Below are positions 7,926 to 16,665 of a stretch of DNA of 51,567 nucleotides, piece by piece. Below the pieces are notes generated by a model, which saw only the letters and a program-made list of their open reading frames with translations, did not search any database and had not been told where the DNA came from. The DNA comes from Candidatus Dormiibacterota bacterium (lineage in GTDB: Bacteria > Chloroflexota > Dormibacteria > Aeolococcales > Bog-877). How positions within the stretch are numbered: the first letter of the stretch is position 1; each line of letters begins with the position of its first letter. The stretch spans positions 1 through 51,567 of the forward strand of contig DAHVDN010000017.1 of the NCBI GenBank assembly GCA_027313505.1, given 5' to 3'. A program made the translations under genes and the position numbers.

Positions 7926-10301
7926 GTGCATCAGCTGACGTCATCTGAGCCGCCGGCCGATGGGGTCGCTCTGCTTTTCGACAACCCCCCTCCGGCCATA
8001 CCCGCAACAGCTGTCTCGGCGATTGCCAAAGAGCGCTTTGGCCTGATTGGGAAGCTGCAGCCTCTACCCGGCGAACGGGACCTGAACTTCCGCCTCTCTG
8101 CGGGAGATGGGACCCAGGCGGTGATAAAGGTGAGTAACCTCCAGGACGGCGCTGAAGTCCTGTCGATGCAGCGGCGGGCGCTCGAGCACGTGCGGCTGGT
8201 TGACCCCGACCTTCCGGTGATGCGCCAGCTCTCATGCCTGGACGGAGCTCCGTGGGCGGGAGTTCAGGATGGTTCCGGGAAGGAGCATCTGGTGAGGGCT
8301 TTCAGTTGCCTGCCCGGCCGGCACCTTTCGGCGGCGACCATGTCGCTCGGCGCCATTCAAGACCTGGGGCGTCAGTCCGCCCGCTTGGGTCGGGACCTTC
8401 GCGGCTTCTTCGATCCCGCAGCCGGTCTCAGCCTGGCGTGGGACATCCGCCGAGTGACGGAGTTGCTCCCCCTGGTGCCGCTTCTGGATGGCGACTGGCG
8501 TCGAAGCGTGGTCTCAGCCAGCATCGACGACTTCGCCCACCTTGCCCTGCCCCGCCTTCCGGCACTCAGGGCCCAGCTGATCCACAACGACCTCTCGCTC
8601 AGCAATGTGCTCTTCGACGACTCGGATCAGGTCTGCGGAATCCTCGACTTCGGTGACCTGCTCCACGCGCCCCTGATCTGCGATCTGGCCGTGAGCGCGG
8701 AGTCGATGTGGGCCAGGGGCGATGGGGTTCAGGCCCTGGCCGCCATCTCTGCCGGGTACTCCTCCGTCACCGAGTTGGAGGATGCGGAGTTGGAGGTCCT
8801 GCCCGAGCTGCTTCGCGCCCGCTGGGCGGCGCTGGCGCTGCTCTCCACTTGGCGGAGCCAGCGGTACCCGGCGACAGCGGAATATGTCTCCGGGTGGCAG
8901 GAGGGGCTGTGGGAGATGTACTCGAAGGTCGAGGAGTTGGGGGTGGCCAGATGGAGGCAGCTGGTGATCGACACGGTCCGTCCGGGAGCCGGCGAGGCCC
9001 GTGCCGCGGGGTTGTCGGTGGCCAGCTTGACCGCCCGACGCAGCCGCCTCTTCGGTCCTGCCCTATCACCCCTCTTTTATGACCGTCCGCTTCATCTGGT
9101 CCGGGGCCAAGGAGTTTGGCTGGAGGACGCAGAGGGAGGTAGGTACCTCGACGCCTACAACAATGTCCCAGTCGTGGGGCACTGCCATCCCCGGGTGGTC
9201 GCCGCCATCTCACGGCAGGCAGCCCTGCTCAACACCAACGTGCGCTACCTCCACCCGGCGGCGCTGGAGCTGGGAGAGCGACTGCTGGCCACCCTTCCCC
9301 AGGAGCTGGACACCGTCTTGTTCGCCAACTCGGGGAGCGAGGCCAACGACCTCGCCTACCGGTTGGCGTCAAGTTTTACCAAGGCGAAGGGAGCGGTGGT
9401 CACCCAATTCGCCTACCACGGCTCGACCACGCTGACAGCAGCCCTATCCCCCGAGGAGTGGAAGACGGCCGTCGCTCCCCGCCACGTCGCTCTCATCCCT
9501 GCCCCCGACGACTACTCGGGGGGTCACCGCCGATCAGATCCCAACTGGGTTGCCGATAGCGCGGCCCATGTCGAAAGGGCCGTGGAGGAATTGGCTGCGA
9601 GGGGAGTTGGCCCGGCGGCTCTCTTTGTCGACACCGGATGGAGCAGCGAGGGGATCCTCACACCCCCTGCCTCCTACCTACAGGAGTTGACCCGCCGCTG
9701 GCACGAAGCCGGGGGCCTGCTCGTCGCCGACGAGGTCCAGATGGGCTTTGGCCGCTCCGGTTCAAGCATGTGGGGCTTTGAGGCGTTCGGCATCGTCCCG
9801 GACTTCGTCACGATGGGTAAGCCCATGGGAAACGGACATCCCGTGGCTGCGCTGGTGACCCGACGCGAGATAGCCGAGCGCTTTGCCGCCACCACCAGCT
9901 GGTTCAGCACCTTCGGCGGCAATCCGGTCGCGGCTGCGGCCGCACTGGCTGTTCTCGACATCATTGAGGACGAGAGGCTCATCCAGAACGCCTCGGTGAT
10001 TGGGAGGCGGCTCGCGGATGGGTTGGCCTCACTGGCCGAGCGGCACCACTCCATTGGGGACATCCGGGGGCGCGGGCTGCTCATAGGGGTGGAGCTGGTC
10101 AGAGACAGGTCGACCCAGGAACCACTTCCGGCAAGGGGGGTGGTGGAGCGGATGCGCGACCGCGGAGTGCTCATCGGATCCACCGGCCCTGGCGGAAATG
10201 TGCTCAAGATCCGTCCCCCCCTGGTGGCGGGAGAAGACCACGCTGACCTTCTGCTGACCGCGCTCGACAGGGTTCTGACCGAGGTGGAAGCACGGTCGTG
10301 A
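7926..10301 (+). CDS. APH-type kinase fused to class III aminotransferase-fold enzyme (phospho-lyase-like)
   Basis: A 791-residue two-domain protein. Residues about 1-345 are an aminoglycoside-phosphotransferase/choline-kinase-like kinase: Brenner motif LIHNDLSLSNVLF and metal-binding GILDFGDLLHAP. Residues about 360-791 are a class III PLP enzyme: YLDAYNNVPVVGHCHPRVV, ANSGSEANDLAYRL, YHGSTTLTAALSP, VADEVQMGFGRSGSSMWGFE, and the PLP lysine in TMGKPMGNGHPVAAL (about residue 632). That last block matches the ethanolamine-phosphate and phosphohydroxylysine phospho-lyases more than ordinary transaminases. In animals, hydroxylysine kinase and phosphohydroxylysine phospho-lyase are separate enzymes acting in series. 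Here both activities would sit on one chain: phosphorylate a hydroxy-amine, then eliminate phosphate and ammonia. The substrate is inferred, not shown. The GTG start lies 4 bases after the reductase stop. Confidence 0.88.
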   Translation: MHQLTSSEPPADGVALLFDNPPPAIPATAVSAIAKERFGLIGKLQPLPGERDLNFRLSAGDGTQAVIKVSNLQDGAEVLSMQRRALEHVRLVDPDLPVMRQLSCLDGAPWAGVQDGSGKEHLVRAFSCLPGRHLSAATMSLGAIQDLGRQSARLGRDLRGFFDPAAGLSLAWDIRRVTELLPLVPLLDGDWRRSVVSASIDDFAHLALPRLPALRAQLIHNDLSLSNVLFDDSDQVCGILDFGDLLHAPLICDLAVSAESMWARGDGVQALAAISAGYSSVTELEDAELEVLPELLRARWAALALLSTWRSQRYPATAEYVSGWQEGLWEMYSKVEELGVARWRQLVIDTVRPGAGEARAAGLSVASLTARRSRLFGPALSPLFYDRPLHLVRGQGVWLEDAEGGRYLDAYNNVPVVGHCHPRVVAAISRQAALLNTNVRYLHPAALELGERLLATLPQELDTVLFANSGSEANDLAYRLASSFTKAKGAVVTQFAYHGSTTLTAALSPEEWKTAVAPRHVALIPAPDDYSGGHRRSDPNWVADSAAHVERAVEELAARGVGPAALFVDTGWSSEGILTPPASYLQELTRRWHEAGGLLVADEVQMGFGRSGSSMWGFEAFGIVPDFVTMGKPMGNGHPVAALVTRREIAERFAATTSWFSTFGGNPVAAAAALAVLDIIEDERLIQNASVIGRRLADGLASLAERHHSIGDIRGRGLLIGVELVRDRSTQEPLPARGVVERMRDRGVLIGSTGPGGNVLKIRPPLVAGEDHADLLLTALDRVLTEVEARS

Positions 10302-10392
10302 CCTGCCCGGCTTAGCGGCGGTTGGGACCCTCTTCGAGGACTTGACGCCGCCCACAGCTGCCGCGCGGCTTGCGGGCCTGGGAAGGCGCCGC

Positions 10393-11304
10393 TCAATCAC
10401 TCCAGCGCAGGTCCCGCCAACTCTGCAGGGAGTTGTCGGTTGCGAACTGGATCAAGCCGGACAGCACCTCGGCCGACACCCCCGGCCGGTAGAAATTGGC
10501 AGTCCCGATCTGAATTGCGTCCGCTCCTGCGACCAGGTACTCCAGCGCATCCTCGGTCGATCCGATGCCTCCTATTCCGATGAGGGGGAGTTCCACCGCC
10601 CGTCTCAATTTGGCCACCGCGGCCAGCGCCAGCGGCTTGATCGCGGGGCCACTGAGTCCGGCGGTCCCCATCCCCGGCAGCACCGGCTTTCGCTCCTTGA
10701 CGGAGATCTTCATTCCAAGGTACGTGTTCACGGCCGAGATGGCATCTGCCCCGCCGTCCTCCACCGCCCTTCCCACCTCGGTGATGTCGGTGACGTTCGG
10801 GGTGAGCTTCACGATCAGGGGAAGCTCGGTCACCCGCCTTACCGCCTCCACAAGCGCTTTGGCGCGCTTCGGATCGGTCCCAAAATCCATCCCGTGACTG
10901 ATGTTGGGGCAGGAGATGTTGAGCTCCAGACCAGCAACTCCGGCGACGTCCGACAGTCTTTCGCAGACTTCGACATACTCCGTGATCCCAGCGCCCGCGA
11001 CGTTGACCACCACCGGCACCGACCACTCCCGCCAGCGGGGCGCGTAGTCCCGTGCGACCACCTCCACTCCGGGGTTCTGGAGCCCAATTGAGTTGAGCAT
11101 TCCTGCGCTGGTTTCGGAGATCCGAGGGGGGCGATTGCCCTCGCGAGGAAGAAGGGTCGTGCCCTTGCTGTAAACCGCACCCAGATGAGCGATCGGCCCC
11201 ATCCGCTCGGCTTCGAAGCCATACCCGAAGGTTCCCGATGCGACCCCCACCGGATTGGGCAGAACCAGTCCCCGGCCCAAGCTGACCGCGGGGTCCATGG
11301 TCAC
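10393..11304 (-). CDS. pyrD: Dihydroorotate dehydrogenase, class 1B catalytic subunit
   Basis: Oxidises dihydroorotate to orotate in UMP synthesis. The class 1 FMN barrel is complete: VGVASGTFGYG, the KG(TTL)P loop, GLQNPGVEVVARDY, NISCPNISHGMDFG with the catalytic Cys that marks class 1B, PLIVKLTPNVTDI, NTYLGMKI, the GLSGPAIKPLAL loop and IGIGGIGSTEDALEYLVAGA. Class 1B enzymes work as heterotetramers with the iron-sulfur flavoprotein PyrK and pass electrons to NAD+, and pyrK lies 7 bases upstream here. The start is GTG 11304 (ACC then ATG follow). It is the last gene of the pyr operon and faces the kinase fusion gene convergently. The final residues (LQSWRDLRWSD) are ordinary. No pyrF follows. 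Confidence 0.95.
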   Translation of the reverse strand: MTMDPAVSLGRGLVLPNPVGVASGTFGYGFEAERMGPIAHLGAVYSKGTTLLPREGNRPPRISETSAGMLNSIGLQNPGVEVVARDYAPRWREWSVPVVVNVAGAGITEYVEVCERLSDVAGVAGLELNISCPNISHGMDFGTDPKRAKALVEAVRRVTELPLIVKLTPNVTDITEVGRAVEDGGADAISAVNTYLGMKISVKERKPVLPGMGTAGLSGPAIKPLALAAVAKLRRAVELPLIGIGGIGSTEDALEYLVAGADAIQIGTANFYRPGVSAEVLSGLIQFATDNSLQSWRDLRWSD

Positions 11305-11311
11305 TGAAAAG

Positions 11312-12205
11312 TCATCCTAGATGCGCTGGTTGATTCAGCAGCTGATCCCAGTTGAGCTGCTGAGCGGGCAGCACCGGACCCTGCCGGCAGCAAAGGCCGA
11401 TGGGCCCGGACTCATCCCCCTCGGCGGCGAGGGGGATGGCGCAGCCCAGGCAGGTGCCGAACCCGCATCCCATGGGGGCTTCGATGGAGACCTCCAGCGA
11501 CGCCGCGGTATGTCCTGCGGCAACCTCGGACGCCCAGGATCGGTACACCGCGGCGAGCATTGGGTTGGGTCCGCAGGCGTAGATCCTCTGGACCACGCCC
11601 ATCAGCTCGGGCAGCCCCTCTGTCACAAGGCCCGGGTCTCCTTTTGAACCGTCCTGGGTGCGGATCAGCCGACTTTGGATTCCCGAAGGCAAGAGGTGGT
11701 CGGGGTACAGCTCGGAGGAGCTCCTGGAGCCGTTGAGCCAGATGACCTCCTCCCCGCGCCCGATAAGCTGGTCCATCAGCAGCGGAAAGGGGGCTGCACC
11801 CAGCCCGCCAGCCAGGAGCAGGGATCGGCCGGGGGAGCTCGGCAGTGAGAAGCCACGACCGAGGGGTCCAAGCACCCTGATCCGGTCTCCCGGGTGGAGC
11901 AGGCGCAACCTGCTGCTGCCCCTGCCCACAGCGGCCAGATAAAAGGAGACAGTGCCTTCGCTGATGTCGACGCGGCTGAAGGAGAAAGGCCGGCGCAGCA
12001 AGGGGACTTGTCCCTCATCCACCAGGAGCTGTGCGAATTCCCCAGGAGCTGCCGCGGCCGCCACTCGGGGTGCGTGAAAACGGATCTCAAAGAGTGTGCC
12101 CTGCAGGAGCTCTACCGAGGTGCAGGTGGCGAACTCGTCGACTGCCCTGGACAGGTCGCTCTGCCCGCACAGTTCTGAGGCGCTCTTCACAGCGGATCGG
12201 ATCAC
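11312..12205 (-). CDS. pyrK: Dihydroorotate dehydrogenase electron-transfer subunit
   Basis: An FAD and 2Fe-2S subunit that carries electrons from PyrD to NAD+. A ferredoxin-reductase-like barrel contains the FAD motif LLRRPFSFSRVD. The nucleotide domain has LLAGGLGAAPFPLLMDQL, and the C-terminal 2Fe-2S site shows MGCGFGTCLGCAIPL followed by IGLCCRQGPVL (C-x4-C-x2-C...C spacing as in characterised PyrK). Length 297 is slightly longer than usual because of an N-terminal extension of about 25 residues (SASELCGQSDLSRAVDEF). The GTG start overlaps the carAB stop (GTGA), so the two are probably translationally coupled. The pairing with class 1B PyrD is consistent. Confidence 0.93.
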   Translation of the reverse strand: MIRSAVKSASELCGQSDLSRAVDEFATCTSVELLQGTLFEIRFHAPRVAAAAAPGEFAQLLVDEGQVPLLRRPFSFSRVDISEGTVSFYLAAVGRGSSRLRLLHPGDRIRVLGPLGRGFSLPSSPGRSLLLAGGLGAAPFPLLMDQLIGRGEEVIWLNGSRSSSELYPDHLLPSGIQSRLIRTQDGSKGDPGLVTEGLPELMGVVQRIYACGPNPMLAAVYRSWASEVAAGHTAASLEVSIEAPMGCGFGTCLGCAIPLAAEGDESGPIGLCCRQGPVLPAQQLNWDQLLNQPAHLG

Positions 12206-15200
12206 GCGCCGACCGGGATCGAGCTTAATCGCCGATACTCGTCGATGGTGGCGGTCCTCGGGCGCTCGCCGAGCCGCATACTCTCCAGCGCCCGGACCAT
12301 CGCCGCCGCTGTGTCCAGGGATGTCAGGCAGGGGATCCCGCGCTGGACCGCAGCCTGGCGGATCCGGAAGCCGTCGCGGACCGGACGTCGGCCCGAGGGT
12401 GGTCCATCCTCCCCACTCATCTCGTCGGTGGCGACCCGAGAGATGGTGTTGATCACCAGATCGACCTGGCCGCCGACCGTCAAATCGACAACATCAGGGT
12501 GGCCCTCGTGCAACTTGTGGACCTCTACCACCGAGACCCCCGCCTGCCGCAGCGAGGCGGCCGTGCCGGCGGTGGCGTAGATGCTGAACCCCAGCTCCGC
12601 CAGCCGGGCCGCGACCGGGAGTCCCTCCGGTTTGTCCTGGTCAGCGATGCTGACCAGGGCTCCCCCCTTTCTGGGCAAGGCCCCCAGCGCAGCCTCGAAG
12701 GCCTTCTCCAGCGCAGCCGGAAGAGAGATGTCGATTCCCATGACCTCACCGGTCGAGGTCATCTCCGGGCCCAGCACGGTATCCACCATCTCCAACTTTC
12801 GACTGGAGAACACCGGCGCCTTGACCGCCACCAGTTGAGGAGGGGTCATCAAGCCGGACGTCAGCCCCTGGTTCAAAAGTGACTCACCCAACATCGCTCT
12901 CACCGCGGCCTCCACCATCCCGACTCCGGTCACCTTGCTCAGGAATGGCACTGTTCGACTCGACCTGGGGTTCACCTCGATCACCAAAACCTGGCCTCGG
13001 TGCACCACGTACTGCACATTGATGAGGCCGATGGTCCCGGTCCGAAGAGCCAACTGGGTCGTGACCTCGACCAACTTGGCGATGACCGCCGGTTGAAGCC
13101 GCTGGGGTGGAAACACCGCCATTGAGTCGCCGGAGTGAACGCCGGCACGCTCGACGTGCTCCATGATGCCCGGTATCACGACGGTGGTCCCATCACAGAT
13201 CGCGTCGACCTCGACTTCGAGCCCGAGGATGTATTTGTCGATCAGCACCTCGCCGCCGGCATCGCCCGAGGCTCTCAGGGCGTCGGTGAGATAGAGACGC
13301 AGCTCCTGCTCGGAGTGGGTGACATCCATGGCCCGCCCACCAAGGACGTATGAGGGACGGACCAACACCGGGTACCCCACCTTGCGGGCGATCTCAACTG
13401 CGCGCTCCGGGTCCCGAGTCGCCGCCCCCGGGGGCCTGGCGATACCAAGCTCCCCCAGGATGCCCTCGAACTTCCCCCGATCCTCCGCGAGCTCTATGGA
13501 GCGGCTGGGCGAGCCCAGGAGCGGTACACCGGCCCGGGCCAGCTGGGGAGCCAGGTTGATGGCGGTCTGGCCGCCGAACTGGACCACCACTCCTCGTGGA
13601 CTCTCGACCGCACAGATCTCGGTCACCGACTCCAGGTCCACCGGCTCGAAGTAGAGCCGAGAGCTGCAGTCGAAGTCGGTGGAGACGGTCTCCGGGTTGC
13701 TGTTGACCATGACCGCCTCCAGCCCCCGTCGTCGCAGCGCCGCAGCGGCCTGAACCGAGCAGTAATCGAACTCAATGCCCTGTCCGATCCTGATGGGGCC
13801 GGAGCCCAGCACCACTGCGGCGCCACCGCTGGCGCGCTGCTCGTTCTCCTGCTCGTAGCACGAGTAGAAGTACGGGGTTTCGGAGTCGAACTCCGCCGCA
13901 CAGGTGTCGACGCACTTGAAGGTAGTTGTGATTCCGAGACCAAGACGTGCTGCGCGCACCACCTTGGCGGATTCGAGGCCGGCGAGCTCGGCGATCCGGC
14001 GATCCGCGATCCCCGCCCGCTTGGCTCTGCGCAGCAGCCCTGCGTCCATGGGAACCGACGCTCGCCTCACCTCCTCCGACAGCTCTACCAGCTCTGCGAG
14101 CCGGTCGCAGAACCATGGGGGGTACCCGGTCCTGGAAGCGACCACCGTGGGTTTCATCCCCCCGCGCAGCGCCTCCAGGATGCCCTGGAGGCGAAGGTCG
14201 GTCGCCATCTCCAGACGCTCTGCGGCCAACTTCAGGGCGCCCTCCTCGGGGTCGCCCTGTTCGAGGGAACGCAAAGCCTTGCTTATAGCCTCCAGGAAGT
14301 TGCGCCCGATCGCCATGGCCTCCCCTGTCGACTTCATCTGGGTGCCGAGCCGACGGTCCCCATGGGGGAACTTGTCGAAGGGCCAGCGCGGAATCTTGAC
14401 CACGCAGTAGTCAAGACTGGGCTCGAAGGCGGCACAGCTCTTTCCGGTCACCTGGTTGGAGATCTCGCTCAGACGCCGGCCCAGGGCGATCTTCGCCGCA
14501 ACCCGGGCGATGGGATACCCGGTCGCCTTGGAGGCGAGCGCGGAGGAGCGGCTGACTCGGGGGTTGACCTCGATCACGAAGTAGTGAAAGGAGTCCGGAG
14601 CCAGGGCGAACTGAACGTTGCAGCCCCCCTCGATGCCCAGGGCGGAGATGATCCGCAGCGCCGCGGACCTGAGCTGCTGATGTTCCTTGTCGGTCAGAGT
14701 CTGGCTTGGAGCCACCACGATGGAGTCCCCGGTGTGCACCCCCATCGGGTCAAGGTTCTCCATGTTGCAGACGCAGACGCAGGTGCCGTACCCGTCGCGC
14801 ATCACCTCGTACTCGAGTTCCCGCCAGCCCATGAGAGCCTGCTCGACCAGCACCTGGGTGATGGGACTGGCGCGCAGACCGCGGGCGACCACCAGCTCCA
14901 GCTCCTCGGCCGAGGTGGCGATCCCGCCGCCGGTGCCCCCCAAGGTGAACGCCGGCCTCACCACCAGGGGAAGGCCGATCTCCTCGGCGAACGACATGGC
15001 GTCGGCCACGCTGTTGACCGTGCGGGAGGGTGGCACCGGCTCCCCCATGGCCACCATGCGTCGCTTGAACCGGTCACGGTCCTCGGCGTCCCGGATCGCC
15101 TCCAGCGGTGTGCCGAGCATTCGGACGCCATGCCTCTCGAGCACCCCTTGGTCGGCGAGCTGCACCGCCAGGTTCAGCGCAGTCTGTCCCCCGAGCCCCG

Positions 15201-16665
15201 CCAGGATGCTGTCCGGGCGTTCGATGGCGATGACCCGCTCCACCGATTCGACAGTGAGCGGCTCCAGATAGACCCGGTCGGCGGTCTCCTCGTCGGTCAT
15301 GATGGTGGCGGGATTGCTGTTCACCAGCACCACCTCGACCCCCTCCTCCCGCAGTGAGCGGCAGGCCTGGGTCCCCGCGTAGTCGAATTCAGCCGCCTGT
15401 CCGATGACGATCGGCCCGCTGCCCAGGACCAGGACCTTGCGGGGAACAAACCCTGGGCTCCGGTCGGAATGGGCCGCTTTGGCCGGCGGGCGTTCCCCCT
15501 CGCACAGAGCCAGGAACTCATCGAAGAGATGCTGGCGGTCCTGGGGACCAGGGCTCCCCTCGGGGTGGTATTGGACGGAGATGACCGGTAGCTGGTGATG
15601 ACGAATCCCCTCGACCGAGCCGTCGTTGAGGTTGCGTTCGGAGACGTACCAGCCGGAACCAGCTGGAACCGTCTGGCCGTCGACCTGAAACTCATGGTTC
15701 TGTGGGGTGACGAACACCTGACCTGTGGTGTCATCTCTGACCGGATGATTCCCTCCATGGTGGCCGAAGGACAGCCGGCTGGTGGTTGCCCCTATGGCTC
15801 GACCAACTAACTGGTGTCCAAGGCAGATCGCCAGGACCGGGTAACGCCCGATGGCGAACCTGGTCAACTCGACCTCGGCCGGCAGCTGCGCCGGGTCGCC
15901 AGGTCCGTTGCTGAGGACCACCCCATGCGGCTGCAGTTGCTCCAGCTCCTGGGGGGTGCATGAGTGCGGCACGACCACCAGCTCGACTCCCCGGCTGGCC
16001 AGAGAGCGCAGCGTGTTGAGCTTCACCCCGAAGTCGACCACCACGATCCGGAGCTCTTGGCCATTTCCCCTATGGCGGAGGGCCAAGGGTCCCGCCCCAC
16101 GACGCAGAGCGGGATGCAGTGGCTCCTGGAAGCGATACGCCTCAGTGCAGGAGACCTGCTCCACCAGCGCCTGCTCCGAGACGGACAAAGACCCTCTGGC
16201 CAGCTCCAACAATTCCTGCTGCCCGACCAGAGCCGAGGGAGCCATCGCGGCGCGCAACGTCCCGTGATCCCGCAGATGACGGGTGAGCGCTCTGGTGTCG
16301 ACGCCCTCAAGTCCGGGCAGACCCTGGTCGCTCAGCCACCGGGCCAGGGTCTGCTCGGACTGCCAGTGCGGAGCTGTCGGGCTGGCCTCGGAGAGGATGA
16401 CCGCTCTTGCCCAGGCTTGGCGCGACTCCATGTCCACTTGGGCGGTGCCCACGTTTCCAATCAGAGGCTGGGTGAAGGTCAGGATCTGGCCGGCGTAGGA
16501 GGGATCTGTGAGCACCTCCTGGTACCCGGTCATGCAGGTGTTGAAGACCACCTCCCCGAAGGTCGGCTCCCCCATGCCGGCCTCTCCCACCCAGTAGCCG
16601 GGAAAGCAGATCCCCGACTCCAAAGCCAGGATCCCCGGTATTCTCCCCACTGCCCGCTCACTCAA
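12202..16665 (-). CDS. carAB: Carbamoyl-phosphate synthase, small and large subunits fused in one polypeptide
   Basis: Makes carbamoyl phosphate from glutamine, bicarbonate and 2 ATP. Residues 1 to about 405 are CarA: GEVVFNTCMTGYQEVLTDPS and a class I glutamine amidotransferase with nucleophile Cys in AICLGHQLVGRAIG (about 280) and His/Glu in SVQYHPEGSPG (about 367). After a linker of only about 16 residues, CarB begins at LVLGSGPIVIGQAAEFDY (near base 15440). It carries both ATP-grasp halves; the second starts VVLGSGPIRIGQGIEFDY. The C-terminal allosteric MGS-like domain holds YATAGTAASLRQAGV and INTISR. There is no stop or plausible internal start at the junction. TTG 16665 is chosen because GAGGAG lies 7 bases upstream; this overlaps pyrC by 8 bases. 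The reading frame is also open further upstream, but that lies inside pyrC. In most bacteria carA and carB are separate genes; CarA-CarB fusions are typical of eukaryotic CAD and CPS1. Confidence 0.95.
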   Translation of the reverse strand: MSERAVGRIPGILALESGICFPGYWVGEAGMGEPTFGEVVFNTCMTGYQEVLTDPSYAGQILTFTQPLIGNVGTAQVDMESRQAWARAVILSEASPTAPHWQSEQTLARWLSDQGLPGLEGVDTRALTRHLRDHGTLRAAMAPSALVGQQELLELARGSLSVSEQALVEQVSCTEAYRFQEPLHPALRRGAGPLALRHRGNGQELRIVVVDFGVKLNTLRSLASRGVELVVVPHSCTPQELEQLQPHGVVLSNGPGDPAQLPAEVELTRFAIGRYPVLAICLGHQLVGRAIGATTSRLSFGHHGGNHPVRDDTTGQVFVTPQNHEFQVDGQTVPAGSGWYVSERNLNDGSVEGIRHHQLPVISVQYHPEGSPGPQDRQHLFDEFLALCEGERPPAKAAHSDRSPGFVPRKVLVLGSGPIVIGQAAEFDYAGTQACRSLREEGVEVVLVNSNPATIMTDEETADRVYLEPLTVESVERVIAIERPDSILAGLGGQTALNLAVQLADQGVLERHGVRMLGTPLEAIRDAEDRDRFKRRMVAMGEPVPPSRTVNSVADAMSFAEEIGLPLVVRPAFTLGGTGGGIATSAEELELVVARGLRASPITQVLVEQALMGWRELEYEVMRDGYGTCVCVCNMENLDPMGVHTGDSIVVAPSQTLTDKEHQQLRSAALRIISALGIEGGCNVQFALAPDSFHYFVIEVNPRVSRSSALASKATGYPIARVAAKIALGRRLSEISNQVTGKSCAAFEPSLDYCVVKIPRWPFDKFPHGDRRLGTQMKSTGEAMAIGRNFLEAISKALRSLEQGDPEEGALKLAAERLEMATDLRLQGILEALRGGMKPTVVASRTGYPPWFCDRLAELVELSEEVRRASVPMDAGLLRRAKRAGIADRRIAELAGLESAKVVRAARLGLGITTTFKCVDTCAAEFDSETPYFYSCYEQENEQRASGGAAVVLGSGPIRIGQGIEFDYCSVQAAAALRRRGLEAVMVNSNPETVSTDFDCSSRLYFEPVDLESVTEICAVESPRGVVVQFGGQTAINLAPQLARAGVPLLGSPSRSIELAEDRGKFEGILGELGIARPPGAATRDPERAVEIARKVGYPVLVRPSYVLGGRAMDVTHSEQELRLYLTDALRASGDAGGEVLIDKYILGLEVEVDAICDGTTVVIPGIMEHVERAGVHSGDSMAVFPPQRLQPAVIAKLVEVTTQLALRTGTIGLINVQYVVHRGQVLVIEVNPRSSRTVPFLSKVTGVGMVEAAVRAMLGESLLNQGLTSGLMTPPQLVAVKAPVFSSRKLEMVDTVLGPEMTSTGEVMGIDISLPAALEKAFEAALGALPRKGGALVSIADQDKPEGLPVAARLAELGFSIYATAGTAASLRQAGVSVVEVHKLHEGHPDVVDLTVGGQVDLVINTISRVATDEMSGEDGPPSGRRPVRDGFRIRQAAVQRGIPCLTSLDTAAAMVRALESMRLGERPRTATIDEYRRLSSIPVGA

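Noticed and set aside
14362-15357. Open frame on the plus strand inside carAB
   Set aside because: CarB motifs are unmistakable on the minus strand; the plus frame is a shadow rich in Gly, His and Pro.
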